NCBI RefSeq assembly: GCF_017916505.1
Contig: NZ_JAFMSZ010000001.1
Coordinates: 186,001-250,000, forward strand
Reading direction: 5' to 3'
Source of the DNA: Naasia sp. SYSU D00057
GTDB taxonomy: Bacteria; Actinomycetota; Actinomycetes; Actinomycetales; Microbacteriaceae
Length of the DNA: 64,000 nucleotides
Part shown: piece by piece, positions 24,389-32,313 of the stretch
Layout of the letters: the number at the start of each line of letters is the position of its first letter
Position numbering within the stretch: the stretch's first letter is position 1
Notes under the pieces: generated by a model
What the model was told of the DNA's origin: nothing
What the model saw: the letters and a program-made list of their open reading frames with translations, nothing else
The model's database searches: none
Made by a program: the position numbers and the translations under genes

Positions 24389-25801
24389 TCAGAACGGCGG
24401 CTGGTCGCCCGCTTGCATCCCGGGGGTGAGCCACTCCTGCTGCACGAGCAGTGCGCCGCCCGTCCGCCTCCGCCATGTCGATGGCGGGAGAGTCGGGGCG
24501 GACCTGGATTGGTAGACCTTGCCCCGAGGCGAAGTCCAGGTGAGGGTTCCGCCGACCGGCGCCTGGATGACGCCCCACGGTGTGCCGTGTTTCAGTCGAT
24601 GGTGGCCGCGACAGAGGTGCGCGAGATTGTTCTCGACCGACGTGCCGTGCTCTTCCCAGGCGACCGTGTGGTCGAGGTCGCAGTACGCCGCCGCACGGGT
24701 GCAGCCCACGAATCGGCACACCTCGTCGCGCACCCGCAGCTTGCGCCTCAGCGGCTTCGGCGGCCGGCGCATCTCTCCGCCGAAGGAGCGGATCTCCCCC
24801 GTTTCCGGAGCCGTCAGGACCTGGACCCAGCCCGGCACGGTGTCGGCCAGCTGACGGGCGGTCTCGGCGTCGATCACGCCGAAGCCCTCGAGCAGCGCCG
24901 GGTCGTCGCTGACGCCCAGCGCGGTCGGCAGCGGGATGTGCACGAACACCTCGGGCACCACGCAGCGCCGCGCGCGCGGACTGGGCTGCGGCTGCTGCCC
25001 GCTCTCGACAGGCGGGATGACGCCGGACCCGTCGATCAGGAGGTCGCGGAACACGTCGGCCTCGATCTGAGCCAGGGTGCGGGTGTCGCCGTCGCGCTGG
25101 AGCCCGCGAGCGATGCCGGTGACCACCGCGGCGGCGCCCACCACGTCCTCCGCTGACAGGTAAGCCCCGTACCAGGCCATCCCGTCCGCCGCGCGCTCGA
25201 CAGCCGTGCGCCGCTGCAGGACCGCCTCGCGATGCCGCTCGATGCTCGCCTCGGAGTCGAGGGACTCGCGAACGGTGCGGGCCAGTCGCTCGAATCTGGA
25301 CGGCACGAGCCGCTCGGCGTGCGGCAGCAGGCGCTGCTCGTACGTCTCGAGCAGCTCCTCGGGCAGACCGACGGACTCCTCGGCCAGGATCCGCGCGTGC
25401 CGCTCGGTGAACAGGGCGGAGCGCAGGGCTGCCAGGGTCGCCGGGAACACGTGGACCAGCTGGCGGGCGAGGTCGAGCATCGACTGAGCGGTGCGCTCGT
25501 GTACCTGCAGCGCCGCGGCGACCTCGGCGCGGAACGATCGCCACGCCAGAGCGTCGGGTTCGGTCCAGCTCGCGCCGCTCCGCGCCTCCTCTTCGAGCCG
25601 CAGCTCGTCGAGGGCCTCGAGGCGCTCCGCGGCGAACCTGGTCGCCCGGCGGTTCGCCTCCTCGAGCCGATCGAGTGGATCGGGGCGAGGGGACGTCGAG
25701 TCGAGCAGACGCTGCATCAGCACGTCCTCCACCGTGCAGATGCCCAGCGGATCCTCCGGGATCCCTGCGACGTCCTCGTCCTCGAACACGCGTGCAGTCA
25801 A
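24389..25801 (-). CDS. DUF222/HNH endonuclease-domain protein
   Basis: A 470-residue protein of the DUF222 (13E12-repeat) family. The N-terminal ~330 residues are the helical DUF222 domain (SGASWTEPDALAWRSFRAEV, LARTVRESLDSEASIERHRE). The C-terminal HNH nuclease core is VRDEVCRFVGCTRAAAYCDL, DHTVAWEEHG and NLAHLCRGHHRLKH, with two zinc Cys pairs. These proteins occur in many copies in actinobacteria and can act like selfish elements; no flanking repeats are visible here. The start is a TTG at 25801 with GGAGG seven bases upstream; no ATG or GTG in a better place is seen. Confidence 0.9.
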   Translation of the reverse strand: MTARVFEDEDVAGIPEDPLGICTVEDVLMQRLLDSTSPRPDPLDRLEEANRRATRFAAERLEALDELRLEEEARSGASWTEPDALAWRSFRAEVAAALQVHERTAQSMLDLARQLVHVFPATLAALRSALFTERHARILAEESVGLPEELLETYEQRLLPHAERLVPSRFERLARTVRESLDSEASIERHREAVLQRRTAVERAADGMAWYGAYLSAEDVVGAAAVVTGIARGLQRDGDTRTLAQIEADVFRDLLIDGSGVIPPVESGQQPQPSPRARRCVVPEVFVHIPLPTALGVSDDPALLEGFGVIDAETARQLADTVPGWVQVLTAPETGEIRSFGGEMRRPPKPLRRKLRVRDEVCRFVGCTRAAAYCDLDHTVAWEEHGTSVENNLAHLCRGHHRLKHGTPWGVIQAPVGGTLTWTSPRGKVYQSRSAPTLPPSTWRRRTGGALLVQQEWLTPGMQAGDQPPF

Positions 25802-25867
25802 CCACCACCCTCCGACATCGCCCCGCCCATGCGGAGGGCCCGCCGCAGGCGCCGAAGCCCCGCCGGA

Positions 25868-27466
25868 TCAGTCCCGGTCGGCCTCCGATTCCGGGCCGAG
25901 GCTGTACACCCGGAGACCGCCGGGGATCACCCGGACGCGCAGCAGGACCGACTCCGCCCCCGTGGGTGCGGGTCGCTCGAGCTCGCCGTCGTGCGAGAAC
26001 CGCGGGATGGCGGAGCCGCGGGCGCGCACGGTGAGGTCGAGCGACGGCGTCGTGAACGCCTCGATGCGGGATCGGGGCGGCATCAGGCGCACCGCGCGCA
26101 GGACGGCACTCGTGCGCCGCCCGAAGATCAGCGAGGCGACGGCGCGGATCGGCGAGCCGCTCGCATGGAGCACGCGCACGTCGAGCACCCGGTCGTCGAG
26201 ACCCCGCCGCTGCATCGTCGAGACGAGTCGGGGGTCGTTGCGGTTCACCGACACGAAGAGCGACCAGAGGCGCGCCCGCCGCCCCTCGATCGCCACCGTC
26301 ACGGGGCGGAGCGTCCGCACCATCCGCACCGCGGCGATCAGGGAGGCGCCCCACTTCGTCCAACGGTCCTCGAAGCGGTCGCGCTCGGCAAGGAAGTCGG
26401 GGTAGATCCCCACCGCCGCCGCATTGAGCACCGTCACCGGGTCCCCGTCCCCGCTCGTGAGCTCGGCCACGTCGACGGAGAGGCCCGCCCCTGCCTGGAG
26501 CGCGTCGATCGCCTGGTCGACGGTGACCGCGCCGACGGCCCGCGCGAAGTGGTTGAAGGTGCCGGCCGGCAGCACGAGGAGGGGCAGGTCCACCTGGCGC
26601 GCCAGATGGGCGAGAGCCGACACGGTCCCGTCGCCGCCCGCGACACCGAGCACCTGCGGCGGATGCGGCCCGCTCAGCGCGGCGCGCACGACGTCCTCCG
26701 GCGCCTGGCCCTTCCCGAGCACGCGCACGACCGCGCGGGGCAGCCGGCGGTGGATGATGCGCAGCGGGTCCCGGCGGCGCACGTGCCGGCCGGAGCTCGC
26801 GTTCGCGATGATCAGCACGCCGGCGCCGTCGGCGAGCGCGGGCAGGCTGATCTCGGTGCCGCGGCCGCCGATCGGGTGCGACGGAACCAGTCGGCGAGGA
26901 AGCGCGCCCGCCCCGGCGACGGCCATCCCGAGCGCGGTGCCGCCGAGCACGTCGGACAGCCAGTGCGCGCCGGTGTGCAGCCGGGAGTAGGCCACGCCCG
27001 CGGCGACCGGAGCGACGAGGGCGCCCGCGGCCGGCGACTCGAGCGCCACTCCGGTCGCGAACGCGGCCGCGCTCGCGGAGTGCCCGGAGGGGAAGGACGG
27101 GGTGGTCGGGTGCTTGCCGAGCCGACGGCCGACGGGCACATCCTTGAGGATCGGCCGGTCCCCGCCGAACACCTGCTTGCCGATGAGATTGCCGATCATG
27201 CTCGCCGTGACGAGCGACAGGATGCCGCGGACGGCGGCGCGCCGCTGCCCGGCGAGGGTGAGGACGCCGGCTACCGCGAACCAGAGCAGGCTGCGGTCGG
27301 CGATTCGTGAGAGGCGCGAGAAGCCCCGGTCGACGCGGGGGTCGTCGACGCCCGTGTTGATCCAGTCCGCGGCGCGGTCGTCCATCGTCCGAACCCAGCG
27401 CGGCATCAGCCGGGCCCGGCGGAGGGCGGCGCCGGGATCGCGGAGGCGCTTCGGACGCTTCGTCAT
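25868..27466 (-). CDS. PAP2 phosphatase-diacylglycerol kinase fusion protein
   Basis: A 532-residue fusion. Residues 60-190 form a membrane PAP2 phosphatase with all three motifs: KQVFGGDRP (97-105), PSFPSGHS (123-130) and SRLHTGAHWLSD (161-172). Residues ~205-525 are a diacylglycerol kinase catalytic (LCB5/YegS-type) domain with GGDGT at 277-281 and LPAGTFNHFA. Such a protein could remove and add phosphate on lipids such as phosphatidate or undecaprenyl phosphate; the true substrate is unknown. The ATG at 27466 overlaps the aldo/keto reductase stop (ATGA). Confidence 0.9.
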   Translation of the reverse strand: MTKRPKRLRDPGAALRRARLMPRWVRTMDDRAADWINTGVDDPRVDRGFSRLSRIADRSLLWFAVAGVLTLAGQRRAAVRGILSLVTASMIGNLIGKQVFGGDRPILKDVPVGRRLGKHPTTPSFPSGHSASAAAFATGVALESPAAGALVAPVAAGVAYSRLHTGAHWLSDVLGGTALGMAVAGAGALPRRLVPSHPIGGRGTEISLPALADGAGVLIIANASSGRHVRRRDPLRIIHRRLPRAVVRVLGKGQAPEDVVRAALSGPHPPQVLGVAGGDGTVSALAHLARQVDLPLLVLPAGTFNHFARAVGAVTVDQAIDALQAGAGLSVDVAELTSGDGDPVTVLNAAAVGIYPDFLAERDRFEDRWTKWGASLIAAVRMVRTLRPVTVAIEGRRARLWSLFVSVNRNDPRLVSTMQRRGLDDRVLDVRVLHASGSPIRAVASLIFGRRTSAVLRAVRLMPPRSRIEAFTTPSLDLTVRARGSAIPRFSHDGELERPAPTGAESVLLRVRVIPGGLRVYSLGPESEADRD

Positions 27467-28500
27467 CGGACGTCGCTCGAGGCGCTCCAGAGATTGATGC
27501 CGCGGTCCACGGCATGCCGGTCGATGGCCTCGAGCTCCTCGTCGGTGAAGTCGAGGTTCTGCGCGGCGGCGACGTTCGACTCCAGCTGGCGCACGGACGA
27601 GGCGCCGACCAGCGCGGAGGTGACCGCGGTGGTCCGCAGCACCCACGAGATCGCGAGCTGGGCGAGCGTCTGCCCACGCCCGTCCGCGATCTCGGCGAGG
27701 GCCCGGATGCCGGCGAGCGTGTCGTCGTTGATCATGTCCGCGCTCATCGAGCCCTCGCGCGACGCGCGGGAGTCCCGCGGGATCCCGGACACGTACCGGT
27801 CGGTGAGGAGGCCCTGCGCGAGCGGCGAGAAGGCGATGCAGCCGACGCCGAGGTCAGTCAGGGTGTCGAGCAGGCCGTCCTCGACCCAGCGGTTGAACAT
27901 CGAGTAGGACGGCTGGTGGATCAGCAGCGGCGTGCCGAGGTCGGCGAGGATCTCGGCCGCCCTCCGGGTTCGATCCGGTGAGTAGGAGGAGATGCCGGCG
28001 TAGAGCGCCTTGCCGGACGCCACAGCGGTGTGCAGTGCGCCCATCGTCTCCTCGAGGGGGGTGTCCGGGTCGGCGCGGTGCGAGTAGAAGATGTCGACGT
28101 AGTCAAGCCCCATCCGGTCGAGGGACTGGTCCAGGCTCGCGAGCAGGTACTTGCGGGACCCGTGGTTGCCGTACGGGCCCTCCCACATGTCGTAGCCGGC
28201 CTTCGTCGAGATCACGAGCTCGTCGCGGTACGGCCGGAGGTCGCGGCGCAGGTGCTCGCCGAAGTTGGCCTCGGCGCTGCCGTACGGGGGTCCGTAGTTG
28301 TTGGCGAGGTCGATGTGGGTGACGCCGAGGTCGAACGCGCGCAGCAGGATGTCGCGCTGCGTGTCGAGCGGCACGGTGTGCCCGAAGTTCTGCCAGAGGC
28401 CGAGCGAGACCGCGGGCAGCAGCAGTCCGCTGCGCCCCGTCCGGCGGTAGGGCATGGCGTCATAGCGTTCGTCGGCGGCGAGGAAGCTCACAGCGGACAT
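27463..28500 (-). CDS. aldo/keto reductase (L-glyceraldehyde 3-phosphate reductase YghZ-like)
   Basis: A 345-residue NADPH-dependent TIM-barrel reductase. Catalytic residues: D64 and Y69 in THIDLANNYGPPYGS, Lys in VISTKAGYDMW and His in YSHRAD. The start YDAMPYRRTGRSGLLLPAVS and YGNHGSRKYLLASLDQSL are typical of the YghZ subgroup, which reduces L-glyceraldehyde 3-phosphate and methylglyoxal. Coupled by ATGA to the PAP2-DAGK gene; the link between the two is not obvious. Confidence 0.93.
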   Translation of the reverse strand: MSAVSFLAADERYDAMPYRRTGRSGLLLPAVSLGLWQNFGHTVPLDTQRDILLRAFDLGVTHIDLANNYGPPYGSAEANFGEHLRRDLRPYRDELVISTKAGYDMWEGPYGNHGSRKYLLASLDQSLDRMGLDYVDIFYSHRADPDTPLEETMGALHTAVASGKALYAGISSYSPDRTRRAAEILADLGTPLLIHQPSYSMFNRWVEDGLLDTLTDLGVGCIAFSPLAQGLLTDRYVSGIPRDSRASREGSMSADMINDDTLAGIRALAEIADGRGQTLAQLAISWVLRTTAVTSALVGASSVRQLESNVAAAQNLDFTDEELEAIDRHAVDRGINLWSASSDVR

Positions 28501-28546
28501 CCTGTCACGGCCCAGCGGACGTCCGGCAGGAGGACGGTGGCGGAGG

Positions 28547-29023
28547 TCAGCCGCGGGCGGCGGCCTCCACGGCGGCCAGGTCGATCTTCGTCATCTGCAG
28601 CATCGCCTGCATGACCCGGCCGGCGACGGCGGGATCCGGGTCGGCGAGCAGCTGCGGAAGCCGCGGCGGCACCACCTGCCAGGAGAGGCCGTACCGGTCC
28701 TTCAGCCAGCCGCACTGGCCCGGCTCTCCGCCGTCCGCGGTCAGCGCGTCCCAGAGGCGGTCGATGTCCTGCTGCGTCTCGGCGTCCACGACGAGCGAGA
28801 CCGCCTCGGTGAAGGGGATGTCGGGACGGCCGGCCAGCAGCATGAGGCGCTGGCCGCCGAGCTCGAGCTCGGCCACGAGCGTTCCTCCCCCGCCGCCCGG
28901 GGTGCCCTCCGGGGCGCTCTGCGACTGCAGCGGGCGCGCGTCCGGGAAGATGCCGGAGTAGTAGGCGATCACCTCCTCGAGATCGGTGGCGAACCAGAGG
29001 CACGGGGTGATCCTGCCGGACAT
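28547..29023 (-). CDS. VOC family protein (PhnB-like)
   Basis: A 158-residue protein of the PhnB/3-demethylubiquinone methyltransferase-like VOC group: PCLWFATDLEEVIAYYSGIF, FTEAVSLVVDAETQQDIDRL, CGWLKDRYGLSWQVVPP and the C-terminal RVMQAMLQMTKIDLAAVEAA. Enzymatic role unknown. The ATG at 29023 follows AAAGGA. Confidence 0.92.
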   Translation of the reverse strand: MSGRITPCLWFATDLEEVIAYYSGIFPDARPLQSQSAPEGTPGGGGGTLVAELELGGQRLMLLAGRPDIPFTEAVSLVVDAETQQDIDRLWDALTADGGEPGQCGWLKDRYGLSWQVVPPRLPQLLADPDPAVAGRVMQAMLQMTKIDLAAVEAAARG

Positions 29024-29089
29024 CAGCGTCCTTTCTCGCGGCGTGCTCCCACTGTCGCCCTCGATGTGGACGCTGTCAACAGGGCCGGC

Positions 29090-30952
29090 TCAGGTCAGAA
29101 GCGCGTCCGCCAGGAAGCGCACGGTGTTCTCGAGGAGCCGCCTCCTCGAGAAGAGCCGCCGGTAGTCGTGGCCCTCCCCCGGCAGCTCGAGGTACTCGAC
29201 CGGCCGGCCGAGGCGCTCGAGCGCACCGACGAGCTGGTGCGCCTCCCCGATCGGCACGTTCGTGTCGTGCTCGCCGTGCACGACGAGCAGCGGAACCGTG
29301 ATGCGCGCCGCCTCCCTGAGCGGGGAGAGCTCCTCGAGCAGCGCCGCATCGTGCTCCGGGTGGCCGTACTTCGGGAACGCGGCGGAGGCGATCCACGGCT
29401 CGGTGTCGCGGTAGAACGTCCGCAGGTCGGACATGCCGCAGACGTCGACGCCCGCGGCGAAGGCGCCCGGGTCGAAGGCGAGCGCGGCCAGGGTCAGGTA
29501 GCCGCCGTAGGAGCGGCCGGTGACGGCGATGCGGCCGGCATCCGCGACCCCGAGCGCGATGAGATGCGCCCGCGCGGCGAGGACGTCGGCGAACGCGTCG
29601 AAGCGCTTCTCGACGTCGTCCGCATGCACGAACTCGCGCCCGAAGCCGCTGGAGCCGCGGATGTTCGGCGCGAACACCGTGATGCCGGCTGCGGCGAGCG
29701 CCTGGTGCTGCGGGCTGAAGTCGGGGCGCTCCTGATCCTCCGGTCCGCCGTGCAGCCACAGTGCGGCGGGGCCGCGCTCCTCGGACCCCGGCGCCCGGTA
29801 CAGCCAGCCGGTCAGCTCGAGGCCGTCCGCGCCGTGGAAGGTCTCGAGCGACGGCCGGACCAGAGGCGCGTCGGGCAGCGGCGGGGTCTCGGTGACGGCC
29901 GTCCAGGTGAGCGTCGCGACGTCGAGCCGCCACAGGCCCGCCGGCCGCTCCGGCCCGTCGACGGTCACGACGACGCACGAGCCGTCGCGACTGAGCACGG
30001 GCTTCGACGCGACGGCTCCCGGCAGGCCGGGCACGGCGATCCGCTCGTTCGTCTCCGTCCGCAGCAGCTCGAGCTCGCTGCGACCCGCCACGTTCCAGAG
30101 CAGCAGGAGGAGCGCGCCCTCGTCGTCGGCGTCGAGGTCCTCGAGCTCGGCGTCGCTGCGGGCGGCGAGCGTGTAGGGCGGTGCGTGGTCGCCCTCGGGG
30201 GCGAGCGGCGCGGCCACCAGCTCGCGGCGAGCGCGTCCCGCATCGGTCACGAGGTAGGCGAAGGCGGGGTGCGGGTCGCCCTTCGGCGCGTGCCGCACGA
30301 ACGCGACGTCGGTCGAGCCGGTGTGATCGGGCGGCAGGAGGCGGTGGTCGACGTCATCCAGCCGATCGACGACCGTGCAGAACTCGTGCCCCCGTGGGCC
30401 GTCCCGCATCACCGCGAGACGCTCCTCGATCGACAGGTCGAGCACGTGGATGAGTTCGCCGACCGCGAGTCGGCCGAGCTCCCCGGTCGCCGGATCCGCG
30501 AGGTAGGCGACGGTCGGCTCCGCCGGATGCGTCGAGGGGACCATGACGACGACGCGGTGCCCGCTGCGGGTCCAAGGGCCGAGCTCGGCGTGCACGTCGC
30601 GGCCGCCCGCGAGCAGGCGCGCGTCGCTGCCGTCCGGGCGCACCACCCAGACCTGGGTGCGCACTCCCCCGTCCGTCGCCACCGAGCAGGCGAGCCAGGC
30701 GCCGTCCGCCGACCACTCGACGGCGAGAACCGGGTCCTGCGTGAGCGGAACGCGCGTCGCGGGGGTCGGCCGCGTGTCGAGGTCCTGCACCCACAGCTCG
30801 GGGACGCCGGACCGGTCGCTGATGTACGCGACCCGGGACGCGTCGCGGGTCATGGTGGGGCTCCAGCACGCCCACGCCTCGGTCAGCTCCTGGCCGAGCC
30901 GGATGGCGTCCTCGACGGGCAGCCGGAGGTCCGCCGCGACCGATTCACCCAT
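29090..30952 (-). CDS. S9 family prolyl oligopeptidase-like peptidase
   Basis: About 620 residues: an N-terminal beta-propeller (TolB-like repeats such as ASRVAYISDRSGVPELWVQD) and a C-terminal alpha/beta hydrolase peptidase domain. The triad is in GRSYGGYLT (Ser), HGEHDTNVP (Asp) and GEGHDYRR (His). No signal peptide, so probably cytoplasmic peptide degradation. The ATG at 30952 has GAGG upstream; an ATG at 30994 adds a basic leader without a ribosome site and is less likely. Confidence 0.9.
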   Translation of the reverse strand: MGESVAADLRLPVEDAIRLGQELTEAWACWSPTMTRDASRVAYISDRSGVPELWVQDLDTRPTPATRVPLTQDPVLAVEWSADGAWLACSVATDGGVRTQVWVVRPDGSDARLLAGGRDVHAELGPWTRSGHRVVVMVPSTHPAEPTVAYLADPATGELGRLAVGELIHVLDLSIEERLAVMRDGPRGHEFCTVVDRLDDVDHRLLPPDHTGSTDVAFVRHAPKGDPHPAFAYLVTDAGRARRELVAAPLAPEGDHAPPYTLAARSDAELEDLDADDEGALLLLLWNVAGRSELELLRTETNERIAVPGLPGAVASKPVLSRDGSCVVVTVDGPERPAGLWRLDVATLTWTAVTETPPLPDAPLVRPSLETFHGADGLELTGWLYRAPGSEERGPAALWLHGGPEDQERPDFSPQHQALAAAGITVFAPNIRGSSGFGREFVHADDVEKRFDAFADVLAARAHLIALGVADAGRIAVTGRSYGGYLTLAALAFDPGAFAAGVDVCGMSDLRTFYRDTEPWIASAAFPKYGHPEHDAALLEELSPLREAARITVPLLVVHGEHDTNVPIGEAHQLVGALERLGRPVEYLELPGEGHDYRRLFSRRRLLENTVRFLADALLT

Positions 30953-31018
30953 CAGCGGGCCTCGCCGTGGGTCCCGGATGTGCCGGATCCGCATCCGGGG
31001 CGATCGCGGACGCTCCCC

Positions 31019-32173
31019 TCACCGGCCCGCCCGCACATCGGCGTCGCCCTCCTCGCCCAGCATCCAGGTGCCGGCGCCGCCGAGCCCCTGCGTCTCCCGC
31101 ACCACGAGGTCGACGACGTCGTCGAGGCTGTCGCGCTGCGCGAACGCCGCCCGCTGCCGGTCGGCCGAGGTGCCCCGGGCGAGAGTCGCGGAGGCGAGGT
31201 CGCGCACCTGCACCCAGTCCCCGAGCTCCTCGAGCTGGGGCCGGAGTGACGACACCAGCGCGCGGACGGCGTCGCCGGCGGGCACGGATCGGGGACGGAT
31301 GTTGCCGTCGAGCAGGTCGCCGGACAATCCGCTGCGCGCCGCCCGCCACATCGCCGCCCGGTGCAGCGGCACGGGCTCGGGCACGAACGGGAGACCGGCC
31401 TCGACATCCTGCTCGGCCGCCCGCACGGCAGCGCGGAACAGACCCGCGATGAGGACGGCGTCGTCGACGATCGGGCAGCCGTCGCACACCCTCAGCTCGA
31501 GGGTCGGCGCGTGCGCGGACGGGCGGACGTCGAAGTAGGCCATCTTCGAGTCCGCGATGACGCCCGAGGAGATGAGGTCGTCCACGAGGGCGTCGTACTC
31601 GGCCGCGGACGCGAGGGGGCCGGTGGCGCCGCAGGTCGGCCAGCGCTGCCAGATCATCGACCGGATGCTCGCGTACCCGGTGTCGTGGCCGTTCCAGTAC
31701 GGCGAGCTGGCCGACAGGGCGAGGAGCACGGGCAGCTGCCGCGACACCCGCTGCATGATCTCCACCGCGAGGTCGCGGTCGGACACCCCGACGTGGATCT
31801 GGAGTCCGCAGATCAGCTGCTCGTCGACGAGCAGGCGGTACTGCTCCTGCATCCGCCCGTAGCGCCCGCTGTCCGTCAGCTCGAAGTCGGCGATCGCGGA
31901 CCGCGGCGCGGTGCCCACGGCGGCGATCCCGACGCCCTCCGGCTCGGCCGCCGCGACCACGCCGCCGCGCAGCCGCAGCAGCTCGGTGCGGAGGCCGTCG
32001 AGCGAGTCGACCACGGCGGTGTTCGTCTCGACGGTGGTCCGCTGCAGCTCCGCCGAGTAGCTGTCCTCCGGCAGTCGGGCCAGCAGCTGCGGTGCCCGCG
32101 CCGCCAGCTTGCCGCTCGCACGGTCGAGGAGATGGAGCTCCTCCTCCGCGCCCAGGGTCAGCTCCGCCGTCAT
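31019..32173 (-). CDS. carboxylate-amine ligase, YbdK-type glutamate-cysteine ligase (copy 1)
   Basis: A 384-residue GCS2-family ligase. Starts LTLGAEEELHLLD (ATP/Glu-binding start), with CGLQIHVGVSDRDLA, ALSASSPYWNGHDTGYAS and PTLELRVCDGCP motifs. YbdK shows weak glutamate-cysteine ligase activity; mycothiol-producing actinobacteria carry such ligases with unclear substrates. A second family member lies at 38749. A TAGACT box seven bases before the ATG suggests leaderless transcription. Confidence 0.9.
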   Translation of the reverse strand: MTAELTLGAEEELHLLDRASGKLAARAPQLLARLPEDSYSAELQRTTVETNTAVVDSLDGLRTELLRLRGGVVAAAEPEGVGIAAVGTAPRSAIADFELTDSGRYGRMQEQYRLLVDEQLICGLQIHVGVSDRDLAVEIMQRVSRQLPVLLALSASSPYWNGHDTGYASIRSMIWQRWPTCGATGPLASAAEYDALVDDLISSGVIADSKMAYFDVRPSAHAPTLELRVCDGCPIVDDAVLIAGLFRAAVRAAEQDVEAGLPFVPEPVPLHRAAMWRAARSGLSGDLLDGNIRPRSVPAGDAVRALVSSLRPQLEELGDWVQVRDLASATLARGTSADRQRAAFAQRDSLDDVVDLVVRETQGLGGAGTWMLGEEGDADVRAGR

Positions 32174-32180
32174 GCGGCGC

Positions 32181-32186
32181 AGTCTA
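32181..32186 (-). promoter_or_regulatory. -10 box (TAGACT), leaderless layout, YbdK copy 1
   Basis: TAGACT on the minus strand, seven bases before the ATG at 32173. Confidence 0.5.
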
Positions 32187-32246
32187 CGAGGGCCGGATGT
32201 CGCGCATGTCAGCTGCCGGTAACACGGTGTTCACGAGCGGCGTCGC

Positions 32247-32304
32247 GCGGGTGGTGCGGACAACTCGCACCGGTAGACCGTCGCGACTTGTCCGTACGAC
32301 CCGC
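32247..32304. repeat. 58-bp palindromic element, copy A
   Basis: An imperfect inverted repeat with 22-bp arms (32247-32268 and 32283-32304) around a 14-nt loop beginning ACCGGTAGACC. It matches copy B (35717-35774) at 53 of 58 positions, in the same orientation. It lies nine bases after the stop of the beta-helix lipoprotein gene. It could be a REP-like repeat, a terminator or both. Confidence 0.85.
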
Positions 32305-32313
32305 GCGTGCCGC

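Noticed and set aside
24375-27677. 1100-codon minus-strand open frame across the HNH and PAP2-kinase genes
   Set aside because: It is out of frame with both recognised genes and crosses their boundary; composition is Arg/Pro/Gly-rich as in shadow frames.
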